Shown: positions 35,017-44,125, counted from the first letter of the stretch. The stretch: DNA of 64,000 nt from Thermoleptolyngbya sichuanensis A183 (GCF_013177315.1 NZ_CP053661.1:2046001-2110000), one strand, 5' to 3'. Notes: generated from the letters alone by a model not told the origin. Numbers and translations: made by a program.

Positions 35017-37890
35017 ATGGAAACGATTAAGCTGACACTCCGCCCCCGTGATGAGGACAATCCCGCTGCTGGATACCGAGTTCGGCTAGATAGCCGCGAT
35101 CTGGGTGAACTGGAGGCCGCGCTGCCAGCGATGCCCAATAGCTTGGTCGCAGCCTTGGCTGACTGGAAAGCGGCCTATGCGGTGCAGGAGGGCGTGCGAT
35201 CGCACTTTCGCATCAGCGGTGTCAAAATTACTCACCACACGGCGCAGGATGTGATTCGGCTTTCGGAAAGGCTGCAAGAAGAGTTTAACGAATGGCTGAA
35301 CGACAGCAATAAGCATTGGCGTGAACTACGAGAGGCGCTGATTCCGCTGTTGCGGCGAAATGGCTATGGCAATGGAAATGGGAATGGGGGAGTGAATGGA
35401 AATGGGAATAGCAACGGAAATGGCGATCGCCCACTGCTGATCATTGACCTTGGCAAGGATGACACGCTCAAACGACTGCCCTGGCAAGACTGGAAGCTGT
35501 TGAGGCAGCACTACTACTACAGCGATGCTGCCATTCGGGTGCTGAACCCCGCCACGGCCCTGGGGTCACGCCCCAGCTATCCCCAGGCTGCCAAAATCAG
35601 AATTCTGGTTATTGTGGGAGAAAGCGACGACATCAGCACCGACCAAGACCTGGCCGCGATCCAGCAGCTTGAATACGATCATCCTGACACAGTGGAAGTT
35701 ATCTCGCTGCTCCAGCCGTCTCCAGCAACCCTCCAGGCTGCGCTCGAAGATCCGCAAGGCTTTCATATTTTGGTGTATGTCGGCCATAGCCGCAGCGATG
35801 ACGACGGCAACGTGGGCTGGCTGCTGCTGAACCAAACCGATGAAATTAGCATTCGCAACTTTAAGTTTGCGCTGAGTAAGCTAGTTCGCAAGGGCTTGCA
35901 ACTGGCAATCTTTAACTCATGCGACGGATTGGGGCTGGCGCAGCAGCTTGCCCAGATTGACGTACCCCGCTGCATTGTGATGAAGGAACCCGTGCCCGAT
36001 CCGGTGGCGGTGGAGTTTTTGCAGCGCTTTTTCCATGAATTCGCTACCAAAAAGCGCTCCCTGCTGATGGCCATGCGCTCGGCGCGACAGGGATTGGAGC
36101 ATTTCAACCTGCGCTATTCCGAAGTGACTTGGCTGCCGACGGTGTGCGTCAAGCAAAATACGGAGCCGCTGACCTGGCAACTGTTGTTAGATCAGTTGCA
36201 GCAGGAGCCTGCGATCGCCCCGCCCCATCCGCCCGAACCTCGCCCGCCCCAGATAAGCCCGCCGCAAGGCACACTGCCCCCCCTGCCGAGTCCAGCTATG
36301 AATCGGCGCAAGTGGCTGGTGGGCGCGGGGACGGCGGCGGTATTGCTGGGGGCGATCGCCCTTGTATCGCTTCGGCCAGTCCGCTGTCTGTTTGTGCAGT
36401 GTGATGCACCGGGGAGCGGCCTTAGTCAGGGGCTAGTCGGCCCTGCGGGATCAGGCAATCCCAGCCCTACGCTGCTCCCGATTGAACGGTTGATTACTGC
36501 TGGCGACAATGGAAACCTGCTGGGTAGCCTCAAGCTGGAAGCACCCTACGCAGCGCTCAAGCAAGCGGGCATCAATGCGTTTGCCACGGGCGACTACAAT
36601 ACCGCTAAAGCAAAATTTGATGAGCTACGGCAGCTGGCCCAAGCCCAACGACAGCAGTTTTCCAACGATTCCAATAGCCCAGACTATAAAAACGCAACCG
36701 CAGCCTTGAGAGATCCCGAAGTGCTGATTTTCCGCAACAATGCCGAAGTGCGGCTGCGGCGACAGGCAGGGCAACCCACCTATACGATTGCAGCGGTGAT
36801 TCCTCTCAGCACGCCAGAAGGAACGCTGATTAACATTGGTGAGCAAATGCTGTTTGGCATTGCCCAAGCACAGGATAAAGCCGTCAATCGGATCAATGCG
36901 CCCACTTATTTGGAAGTCATCATTGCCAATGATTTGAACGTGCCCGCGCAAAGCAGGGCGATTGCCGAAGCGCTAGTTCAACCTAACCTTCTCGCGCTCG
37001 ACGGACAGACGCTCCTAGCGGTCATCGGCAACTACACCAGTCGGGGCACTTGCGATTCTTTGCCTGTGTATGCCGCAGCCAAGCAGGTGGTTATTTCTCC
37101 ACTCAGCACGGTGATGAATCTGCGGGCGCGGTGCAATGGTGCTGACGTGTTTTTCCGCACCACGTCTTCCACACAGATCGAAGCGAGAACCCTAGCAGAC
37201 TATCTGCATCAGCAAAAGAACCAGCCCAGAGTCGCGCTATTTGCCAATTCTAAAGAGTTCTACAGTGACGACCTGCGCTATCAGTTTGAGAGCGAACTGC
37301 GGGGCACGATTGTTCGCACGTTTGACCTTTCCGATCCGCAGTTTGATGCAACCCATGCGCTGCGTCAGGTCGAGGACGTAGACGCACTGGTGGTGCTGCC
37401 GGACGGTCGCACGGGCAACAGCGAGTCCTTTAATCGGGCACTGGCGGTGATCAAGGCGGACGGCGGCAAGCGGCTGATTCTGGCCTCTGCCCCAGTTTAC
37501 ACTGCCGACTGGAGCGATCGCGGCAGCAGTTCGGAGGAGCGTCGCGCCCTCAGCAATCGGCTGATTGTGGCAACGGACTGGTTTGCCGCTTGCGCCCCAG
37601 ATTTTGTGCAGTCTGCCAATCGCTACTGGCTGGGCGGCGTGAATCGGGTCACGGCAGTCTCCTATGAGGCGATCGAGGTGCTGCTGCCCAAGCTTCGCCC
37701 CGGCATTACGTCTGATGAAATTCGCCAGGGGCTAGCAACCGCACAATCCCCCAGCAGTATCTTTCCTGGCAAAACGATTAGCTTTGACGCACGGGGCGAT
37801 CGCAAAGATTTAACGACTCGCGTTCTCACGACGTTAGTCGATAACCCAGCTAACCCGTTCGACCTTGTCCCTGGAACGGCTTGCCCATAG
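35017..37890 (+). CDS. CHAT protease fused through a membrane helix to a periplasmic-binding-protein-like sensor
   Basis: 957 residues. The CHAT (caspase-like) domain spans about residues 140-380, with the catalytic His in ILVYVGHSRS (His257) and Cys in AIFNSCDGLGLAQQ (Cys302). An Asn/Gly repeat linker (116-136) precedes it. A Pro-rich linker and one membrane helix (about 432-452) follow. The C-terminal part (about 505-957) has a short TPR-like helix pair and a type-1 periplasmic binding fold (YTIAAVIPLSTPEG, LLAVIGNYTSRGTC, VVISPLSTVMN, RVALFANSKEFYSDDL). The protein most likely senses an external amino-acid-like ligand and switches an internal protease. It is the last gene of the sigma-like/DUF1822 unit. 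Confidence 0.88.
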   Translation: METIKLTLRPRDEDNPAAGYRVRLDSRDLGELEAALPAMPNSLVAALADWKAAYAVQEGVRSHFRISGVKITHHTAQDVIRLSERLQEEFNEWLNDSNKHWRELREALIPLLRRNGYGNGNGNGGVNGNGNSNGNGDRPLLIIDLGKDDTLKRLPWQDWKLLRQHYYYSDAAIRVLNPATALGSRPSYPQAAKIRILVIVGESDDISTDQDLAAIQQLEYDHPDTVEVISLLQPSPATLQAALEDPQGFHILVYVGHSRSDDDGNVGWLLLNQTDEISIRNFKFALSKLVRKGLQLAIFNSCDGLGLAQQLAQIDVPRCIVMKEPVPDPVAVEFLQRFFHEFATKKRSLLMAMRSARQGLEHFNLRYSEVTWLPTVCVKQNTEPLTWQLLLDQLQQEPAIAPPHPPEPRPPQISPPQGTLPPLPSPAMNRRKWLVGAGTAAVLLGAIALVSLRPVRCLFVQCDAPGSGLSQGLVGPAGSGNPSPTLLPIERLITAGDNGNLLGSLKLEAPYAALKQAGINAFATGDYNTAKAKFDELRQLAQAQRQQFSNDSNSPDYKNATAALRDPEVLIFRNNAEVRLRRQAGQPTYTIAAVIPLSTPEGTLINIGEQMLFGIAQAQDKAVNRINAPTYLEVIIANDLNVPAQSRAIAEALVQPNLLALDGQTLLAVIGNYTSRGTCDSLPVYAAAKQVVISPLSTVMNLRARCNGADVFFRTTSSTQIEARTLADYLHQQKNQPRVALFANSKEFYSDDLRYQFESELRGTIVRTFDLSDPQFDATHALRQVEDVDALVVLPDGRTGNSESFNRALAVIKADGGKRLILASAPVYTADWSDRGSSSEERRALSNRLIVATDWFAACAPDFVQSANRYWLGGVNRVTAVSYEAIEVLLPKLRPGITSDEIRQGLATAQSPSSIFPGKTISFDARGDRKDLTTRVLTTLVDNPANPFDLVPGTACP

Positions 37891-37937
37891 GCGATCGCCT
37901 CAAATAGCCGAACGTCACCTACTAAACAGCACTTTTT

Positions 37938-38101
37938 AGAGGATGTTTGAAAAGTCCTACTGTTTGTAGCAAAGCGTGCAAGCTCCCCCTAAATCCCCCT
38001 TAAAAAGGGGGACTTTAAGGCGGTTTCCCCCTTTTAAGGGGGGCTAAGGGGGGATCTCTGAGTGCTTAATATTACAGGCGATATCTTTTGAAACACCCTC
38101 T
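37938..38101. mobile_element. 164-bp MITE-like element, copy 2
   Basis: Inverted copy of 10415-10578 with ends AGAGGATGTTTGAAAAG and CTTTTGAAACACCCTCT. It has the same length and the same C-rich palindromic core. It ends at a TA dinucleotide (38102-38103) that directly abuts an IS630-type element. Confidence 0.75.
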
Positions 38102-38103
38102 TA

Positions 38104-39233
38104 TATCAAATCTCCAAAGATCTGCTACATGTAAGAAGACGTTAGAGCGAGCCGCCACGAGTGGAGTCCTCAAAATCGATATCGCTGAAACAGCAGAAGA
38201 ACTAAAAGCCGTCTTGGAACAACAGCAACGGTCATCACAGCGCCGTAAAGTACAGGTGTTGTGGTGGTTAAAAACCGGACAAGCGAAGAGCGTTGAGCAG
38301 TTAGCCCAACTGAGCGGTTGCCATCGCACGACCGTGTCTCGTTGGCTGAGCCAGTATCGACAGAGTGGACTCGAAGCGTTGGTGAAGGTGGCATCTCGCA
38401 GTGGACGACCGCGAGCGATTAGCGGTGAAGTCCTGGCATCTTTGGAACGGGAACTGCAAGATCCAGAAGGCTTTAGCAGTTATGGAGCAGTGCAGCAGTG
38501 GCTCGCAGCGGTGCATGGTCAACCCGTCCCCTACAAGACGGTGCATAAGACGGTGCGCTATCGGCTCAAAGCGAAGCTCAAAGTGCCCCGTCCGGTGTCA
38601 AAGAAGCAGACTCCTGGGGCGTGCGAGTCCGTTCAGCAAACCTTGCAGCCCAGATAAGCCAGTCGATTCCGCCAGCCTTGAGACAACGCTACGGGGGGCG
38701 AATCCGCTATTGGTGCAGCGATGAGAGCCGCGTCGGACTGCTGACGGTTCAACATCGCAAGTTGACGGGCTTTGGGGTGCAGCCGATTGGTTCAGTTCAA
38801 TGGGACTTTGTGTATCGGTGGCTGTACGGTCTAGTGGAACCGCTGAGCGGTGCATCGTGGATAGTCGAGTTTTCTCATCTCGACAGTTCCTGTTTTGAGG
38901 CGTTTTTGCACAGCTTTGCGGCTCAGTTCCCCGATGATTTACATCTGATTCAGGTGGATAATGCCGCAGCCCATACGGCTCAGACCCTGACGATACCGGA
39001 CAATGTCATCTTGGTGTTTCAGCCGCCTTATTGCCCTGAGGTCAATCCCATTGAGCGGGTCTGGCGGGAACTCAAGCGGGAGCTAGCTTGGGTTCACTTT
39101 GATGATGTTTGCCAACTCCAGCACGCCATCAGCCAGTGGGTTTGTCGCCTTTCGGCGGAGTCGCTGCGATCGCTGACTCAGTGGGATTGGATTGTCGATG
39201 CTCTATGTGTAGCGGGTATTTAGAGAATTGATA
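38104..39233 (+). mobile_element. IS630-family insertion sequence, element 1
   Basis: About 1.13 kb. The ends are imperfect inverted repeats: TATCAAATCTCCAAAGATCT on the left and (reverse complement) TATCAATTCTCTAAATACCC on the right. A TA precedes the left end, but TG follows the right end, so the expected TA duplication is not intact. The left flank is a MITE and the right flank is the CAP gene. The first 44 bp recur at 54673-54716. Confidence 0.8.
38147..39223 (+). pseudogene. IS630-type transposase, frameshifted
   Basis: The two halves lie in different frames. The first half (to 38657) carries the helix-turn-helix region LAQLSGCHRTTVSRWLSQY. The second (from about 38621) carries the DDE catalytic region: CSDESRVGLL, HLIQVDNAAAH and PEVNPIERVWRELKREL. 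The break lies near 38638-38640: one extra A there would read QQNLAAQIS in one frame, as is typical. So a one-base deletion is likely, although IS630 elements can also use programmed slippage. The exact start codon is uncertain; no ATG fits inside the left end. Confidence 0.75.
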
Positions 39234-39972
39234 TGACCAAATGAGAGGATTAAATCCTCCACCCAACTGAATCCTGACACTGTTGGCTTCACACTGGCTT
39301 TCATTCAGCACAATCTCTTGAGTTTGTCCTGGGTGCAGCACAGAGTTTAGAATATTGACTCCGCCAATTTCTACGGACTGCAAATTGACGTTGCTGTTAT
39401 TAACTACCTTCAACTGACTAGAAGAAGCGGTGTAGTTAATCACGCAGACAATTTGATAGCGACGGTGGAAGCCGCAGCCAACGCCAGCATGAGTCCATCC
39501 GGGTGAGAAAATGTTGGTTCGATGTCCTCGGCTGGGAACGCCATCATCCACAATTAGATCCAGGACAACTTCCTGTGCCGTCGGAGAGCCATAGGCAATG
39601 TTTTCTCCGCTCTGGGTAAACCGTGTGCCCTGACGCTCTAGACGCTGCTGCCAGGTGCTACCGTCTGAGCCGATGTGTCCGAATGCGCCACCGGCCTGAT
39701 CATGGGCATGGGCTTTGGCGGCCTGAGCAGCGCTGCTAGAGGGGCTGATGGGCGGAAGGGGAGCCTGATTTTGCAAAAAGGCGATCGCCTCTCGCACCGC
39801 AGCCTGTCCTTCTTGGGTTGTCAACGTGCAATTGGGGCCACAGCCGTTTGGAATATTTCCTACTGCATCCATGCTGGCTAAACGCGCCTCTAGCAGCGGA
39901 ATGTAGCTGGCTGGCTCTTGTCGAACTTTGTTGTGTTCAGCAATGATATCTTGCTCGATTTGCGCCCAGTTA

Positions 39973-40924
39973 TAGCACTACGTATTTGGGTTAGGACGTT
40001 ATCATAGAGCCATCAGGAGAGTTTAGGAACACCTATGCCCGCCCCCTTACAGCTACGACTTGCGTTGCAAAGCGATTGAAGCCGTGAAACAAGGTCACCG
40101 CAAAGTTGATGTCTGTCGAATGTTCAACATCAGTCGCAATACCTTAGACCTGTGGTTGAAACGGGAAAAAGAAACGGGAGATTGCCGAGCGATGACTGGG
40201 TTTCAGCGAGGAAATCGGCATAAGATTACCGACTGGTCGCGCTTTCGTGAGTTTGTCAAGCAGCATGGGGATCAGACCCAAGCGAGACTGGCAACCCTGT
40301 GGGGGGATAATGTGACACAGCAGGACATCAGTCGAGCCTTGCGAAAGATTGGGTTTAGTCGAAAAAAAAGACCTATGGCTATCGGGAACGAGACGACCTG
40401 AAGCGACAAGAGTTTCAAGAGCGCTTGAGGAGTAAGCTGCCACATCAGGTTGTCTATGTCGATGAAGCAGGCATTGATCATCGAGACGTGTATCCCTACG
40501 GCTACTGCGAGGTTGGAGACCGCTTCTATGGGCTTAAATCAGGAAAACGCACCGAACGAGTCAGTTGGATTGCGGCCTTACGAGAGAACAGCCTCTTTGC
40601 GCCAATGACCTTTGCTGGCTCGTGCAACCGGGATTTAGTGGAGAGGGGGTTGGAGGAGTGCTTAGTCCCCCAACTGCGAGCGGGAGATGTGATTGTGATT
40701 GACAATGCCAGTTTCCATCATTCTCAAACCATTGAAGAGATCGTGGCTCAAGCAGGGTGTGAGATTTGGTATTTACCCCCTTATTCCCCAGACTTGAACG
40801 AGATTGAGCATTGGTGGTTTGTGCTGAAGAATTGGATGCGGCAACGCTGGGATGAGTTTGATAACTTTCGCGATTGTGTGGATGCTGCTTTTAGAGAATG
40901 CCCTAACGTGACTGCGTAGGGCTA
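39973..40924 (+). mobile_element. IS630-family insertion sequence, element 2 (inside the CAP gene)
   Basis: 952 bp with imperfect inverted ends: TAGCACTACGTATTTGGG on the left and (reverse complement) TAGCCCTACGCAGTCACG on the right. TA is present on both sides (39971-39972 and 40925-40926), the classical IS630 target duplication. It interrupts the CAP gene precisely. Confidence 0.88.
40035..40919 (+). CDS. IS630-type transposase (two frames, A8 slippery run, one upstream frameshift)
   Basis: The N-terminal half carries the DNA-binding region EAVKQGHRKVDVCRMFNISR; the C-terminal half has VVYVDEAGIDHRD, VIVIDNASFHHS and YSPDLNEIEHWW, the DDE triad. The halves meet at an A8 run (40362-40369) followed by GACC: reading through in the other frame gives KTYGYRERDDLKRQEF, so programmed slippage is plausible. 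Separately, ATG at 40035 followed by a C5 run (40042-40046) seems to have one extra C; with C4 it would read MPAPYSYDLRCK, the usual start. That second shift may inactivate the gene. Confidence 0.78.
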
Positions 40925-41067
40925 TATCTGCCCAGTCATCTTGGGCCTGTGCATTGGCTCGTTTGCCAATGGTCAATCCATTAAACCGATTCGATAATTG
41001 GGGCGATTCTGTCTGGCGAGATAGAGACTGTGAAACCAGGAAAATAGGTAGGATTAAGAACAATCGA

Positions 41068-41087
41068 CCTGACTGCCTGACACATCT
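41068..41087. repeat. Solitary IS4-type terminal inverted repeat
   Basis: 20 bp identical to the reverse complement of the right end of the IS at 54717-56034 (CCTGACTGCCTGACACATCT). No transposase of that family adjoins it. It marks the truncated N-terminal end of the CAP gene. Confidence 0.75.
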
Positions 41088-41427
41088 CTGGAAACCCCTG
41101 ATTTCTCGTAGGGGACGCTGGCCCAAAAGCTCCTCTGACCAAGCCCTCCGGTTCCAACTCAGGAGCTATGGGCTTCGATCCCAAGACAACGAATTTTCTG
41201 GGCTTTCGGGACTTGCGTCAGGCAACCAGACAATCGACACCAGATGTTGGTGAAGAAACTGCGAACCTTAGGCATGGTTTTGTGAACGTTTGACCGAATG
41301 AAGTCCGAATGAAACTGACTTTGCTTTAGAACGCCCCAACTCACTCATTGGAATGAGCGGTGGATACTTCCAGCATAGGAATATTCATTCTCCAAACGTC
41401 AACAGCAACTCTGAGGAAATTCTCTGA
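41088..41427. other. Unassigned intergenic sequence
   Basis: 340 bp beyond the solitary IS end. It has no recognised gene; it may be debris of an older insertion. Confidence 0.4.
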
Positions 41428-42468
41428 CTAAACTTGAGTTGCACCCTGCTTTTCAGGAACCAGTTTGTGATTGGAATGCTCACTCCGGATCAACATAGAA
41501 AGTTGGCGGCGCATGAGGATTCCCGGCTGATCAGAGGGGATGTGCTGTTCGGCCGCAATATCGATCGGCGTGTCATAGTCGGTCGATTCCAGCACCCGCT
41601 TATCTTCGTCTACCACCTGTCGATCAAACGCAATGATGGATTCGGTGCTGGCATCGGCTTCAGTATCATTGCGAATGCAAAATTGAACGATTTGTGACGT
41701 GCGATCGCTCACAGGGGTTGCTGCCGTAAAAATCAGGTGCATTAGCCCATTGGGATAGGTAATTTTGAGCGTGCGGCTAAAAGGGGCATACCAGGTCGAT
41801 TCGACCTGCCGCACCGTGAGCGTGTCAGGAATGTTCAAAAGCTGCTGCTGGATTGGCGGATTCACCACGGGCACCGTCGCATAGACCTTCAAACCCAGTT
41901 CCAGCGACACAATCTCTGACTTGGCAGGCTTGGGTTGTTCCGTCACCCCAAAGGATTCTGCGTGAACAATGCTGAAATGGGCATTGTCAAATGAGTTTTC
42001 CATCACCCGCAGCCCGCTGCACTGCCAAGGCTCATAAAATTGCGGAATCAGGCGATGTTCGGCCGCCTCGGCTTCAGGGATTTCTGGGATGGGCAGCAGC
42101 GGATCGTCCGACAGGCAAACCCAGGCATAGCCGTAGCGCTCGGCACACTGAAACGCTGTGACGCGATAGGTCTTGGGAATTGCCGCGCCGGGATCAAGCT
42201 GGGGTACGTCGGTACAGGTTCCTGCGCCGTCAAACGACCAGCCGTGATAGGGGCAGCGCACGCAGCCATCGTTGACAGTGCCCATCGACAGCTTTGCTGA
42301 ACGGTGACAGCAGCGATCGCCCAGGGCCGCAGGTTTCCCATCTCGATCCAGCCACAGCACCAGCGGTTGCCCCAGCAGAGTAAAGGATTGTGGCCCATCC
42401 ATCAGTTGGGCAAGCGGCATGACGGGATACCAGAAGCGCCGCAGCACAGGTTCTTGAGTTACAAGCAT
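41428..42468 (-). CDS. Rieske-type ring-hydroxylating oxygenase alpha subunit, paralogue 1
   Basis: 346 residues. The Rieske [2Fe-2S] ligands are Cys53-x-His55 (DRCCHRSAKL) and Cys72-x2-His75 (RCPYHGWSF). The mononuclear iron site is in NSFDNAHFSIVHAESFG. The family includes aromatic dioxygenases and the plant and cyanobacterial Pao/Cao-like oxygenases; the substrate is not predictable. It is a close paralogue of the upstream gene at 42727-43794, and both read away from the GntR-type regulator at 44286. Confidence 0.87.
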   Translation of the reverse strand: MLVTQEPVLRRFWYPVMPLAQLMDGPQSFTLLGQPLVLWLDRDGKPAALGDRCCHRSAKLSMGTVNDGCVRCPYHGWSFDGAGTCTDVPQLDPGAAIPKTYRVTAFQCAERYGYAWVCLSDDPLLPIPEIPEAEAAEHRLIPQFYEPWQCSGLRVMENSFDNAHFSIVHAESFGVTEQPKPAKSEIVSLELGLKVYATVPVVNPPIQQQLLNIPDTLTVRQVESTWYAPFSRTLKITYPNGLMHLIFTAATPVSDRTSQIVQFCIRNDTEADASTESIIAFDRQVVDEDKRVLESTDYDTPIDIAAEQHIPSDQPGILMRRQLSMLIRSEHSNHKLVPEKQGATQV

Positions 42469-42518
42469 GAACAGTTCTCGAATAAAGATAAGGTAAGCTT
42501 TGGATGAGAATTTGAGGG

Positions 42519-42692
42519 TTTGATCCCCCTAAATCCCCCTTGATCAAGGGGGACTTTTCCCCCTAAATCCCCCTCGGATCAAGGGGGACTTTGAGGCTTG
42601 CTTTCCTATGCGAAGACAGTCTAGCTAATAGGATGCCCCATGAAATATCAATGGCGGGACTTTGAGGCTTGCTTTCCTATGCGAAGACAGAG
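42519..42692. repeat. C-rich palindrome plus a 34-36 bp duplication
   Basis: GATCCCCCTAAATCCCCC units with TTGATCAAGGGGG pairing form hairpins at about 42520-42592. The stretch GGGACTTTGAGGCTTGCTTT and the CCTATGCGAAGACAG after it occur twice, at about 42584 and 42656, separated by about 37 bp. This lies between the two Rieske genes. Confidence 0.75.
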
Positions 42693-42726
42693 CGGGGGAT
42701 CAATCCCGCAGCGACCCACCAGACTG

Positions 42727-43794
42727 CTAGACGCGGGTTGCTTCGACTTTTGCAGGCGTGGCGGGGGCGACTCGATCGCTGCGACGCTGCTCCGTTTCGC
42801 CATGCTCCTTCAGCAGCCGGGCCAGGCGATGGCGCATAATGATGCCGGGGCGATCGCTCGCCATGTGCTGCTCTTCTGCCAAACTCAGCGGCGCATCATA
42901 ATCCGTCCCTTCCAGAATCACGCGATCCTCCAGCGTCACCTGGCGATCGAACGCAATAATGTCTGCCGCCTTTGCCTCCGCTTCGGTGTCATTTCGCAAG
43001 CAAAACTGAATCACCTGCGAAGTCTGGTCGTCAATCGGCGTGTATGCAGTAAAGATGAAATGCGTCAAGCCGTTTGGATAGTCAATCTTCAGCGTGCGAG
43101 CAAAGGGCATGTACCAAGTGCGAGTGTTGGTGCGAATCGTTTTTTCCTCACCAATGCCCAGGTTTTTTTTCTGTAAATCTGGGTTCAGCACCTCCAGCCA
43201 GTGCTTCATCACAAAGCCAAATTCCGTTTCCGTCACCTCGTCGATTGGCGGCGGCTGGGGATTGGACTGGTCACCCCAAGAACTGGCATGGACAAAGTGA
43301 CCGTGGGCACTGTCGAAGGAGTTTTCAATCGCCCGCAGGCCGCCTACCTTCCACGTTTCATAAAACTCCTGGATGAACCGAAAACTGGGGTCAGTAAATT
43401 CGGGAATGCGGGGAATCGGTTGCAGCGGGTCTTCGTCTAAACACACCCAGACATAGCCATAGCGCTCGGCACATTGAAACGCAGGCACGCGGTAGGTCTT
43501 GGGAATAGCAGTGTCGGCATCTAGCTGGGGCACCTTGGTACAGATTCCCTGCGAGTCAAATTCCCAGCCGTGATAGGGGCAGCGCACACAGCCGTTTTCG
43601 ACAATTCCCAGCGACAACTGAGCAGAGCGGTGGCAGCAGCGGTCGGCTAGCACCGCAGGTTGGCCGTTGGCATCAAGCCACAGCACCAGCGGTTGTCCCA
43701 AAAGCGTGAAGGCTTGTGGGCCGTTGAGCAACTGCTCGATTGGCATGACGGGATACCAGAAGCGGCGCAGCACGGGCTGTTGGGTCGTCAGCAT
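42727..43794 (-). CDS. Rieske-type ring-hydroxylating oxygenase alpha subunit, paralogue 2
   Basis: 355 residues from ATG at 43794 (MLTTQQPVLRRFWYPVMP); an upstream in-frame start at 43842 is less likely. Rieske ligands are in DRCCHRSAQL and RCPYHGWEFD; the catalytic iron motif is NSFDSAHGHFVHASSWG. It is near-identical in layout to the downstream paralogue, with the same start and the same TSQVIQFCLRNDTEA-type segment, implying tandem duplication. It is the first gene after the divergent promoter region shared with the GntR-type regulator. Confidence 0.87.
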   Translation of the reverse strand: MLTTQQPVLRRFWYPVMPIEQLLNGPQAFTLLGQPLVLWLDANGQPAVLADRCCHRSAQLSLGIVENGCVRCPYHGWEFDSQGICTKVPQLDADTAIPKTYRVPAFQCAERYGYVWVCLDEDPLQPIPRIPEFTDPSFRFIQEFYETWKVGGLRAIENSFDSAHGHFVHASSWGDQSNPQPPPIDEVTETEFGFVMKHWLEVLNPDLQKKNLGIGEEKTIRTNTRTWYMPFARTLKIDYPNGLTHFIFTAYTPIDDQTSQVIQFCLRNDTEAEAKAADIIAFDRQVTLEDRVILEGTDYDAPLSLAEEQHMASDRPGIIMRHRLARLLKEHGETEQRRSDRVAPATPAKVEATRV

Positions 43795-43903
43795 TATGTT
43801 CTCCAAATGAAACGAGTGAATGGATGAAGCGAACGATGGCACTCAAGATAAGAGGGACAACGGGATTAAAACGGAATGAATTGACACAACGGAACGAATT
43901 GTT

Positions 43904-44043
43904 AGAGCTAATTTGTAAAGGAGCCTGAAAGCCTTGTTAATCAAGGATTTCCGAGAAACCGCTTTTCCTGGGCAAGCATGACCTCAAAGCCACACATGCC
44001 AAGAGTTTCAGGCTTCTTAAGATTTGCTTCATAAATTAGCTCT
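43904..44043. mobile_element. 140-bp MITE, copy 1
   Basis: Ends AGAGCTAATTTGTAAAGGAG and GCTTCATAAATTAGCTCT. The inverted copy at 61358-61497 has the same length and I find one base difference (GCAAGCATG versus GCAAACATG). TT precedes and TA follows in both copies, so the target duplication is TTA or TA. No coding capacity. Confidence 0.88.
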
Positions 44044-44125
44044 TACAGGTAGACGGGTTACCGATAGGCGGGTTATGGACAGGCGGGTTACCAATGGACA
44101 GGTTACCGATGGGCAGGTTCAAGGC
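44044..44125. repeat. Degenerate tandem repeat GGCGGGTTACCGAT type
   Basis: About five imperfect units of 13-15 bp (GACGGGTTACCGATA, GGCGGGTTATGGACA, GGCGGGTTACCAATG, GACAGGTTACCGATG) immediately after the MITE and upstream of the GntR-type gene. Confidence 0.7.

Larger units (their letters stand above)
39129..41067 (-). pseudogene. CAP/SCP (PR-1-like) secreted protein gene, broken by insertions
   Basis: The longest intact piece (39129-39872) reads AKAHAHDQAGGAFGHIGSDG, SGENIAYGSPTAQEVVLDLI, GHRTNIFSPGWTHAGVG and a C-terminal beta domain. The reading frame continues upstream as QIEQDIIAEHNKVRQEPASY up to 39973, where an IS630-type element sits. Beyond that element it resumes as a signal-peptide-like FLILPIFLVSQSLS and TIGKRANAQAQDDWAD. 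Removing 39973-40926 joins the pieces in frame. The far N-terminus ends at an IS4-type terminal repeat (41068), and the C-terminus runs into IS630 element 1 with foreign residues after NPLIWSYQ. CAP proteins are usually extracellular. Confidence 0.8.

Noticed and set aside
40773-41126. 117-codon minus-strand frame as an independent gene
   Set aside because: Part of it is the broken CAP gene N-terminus and the rest is antisense IS630 sequence.
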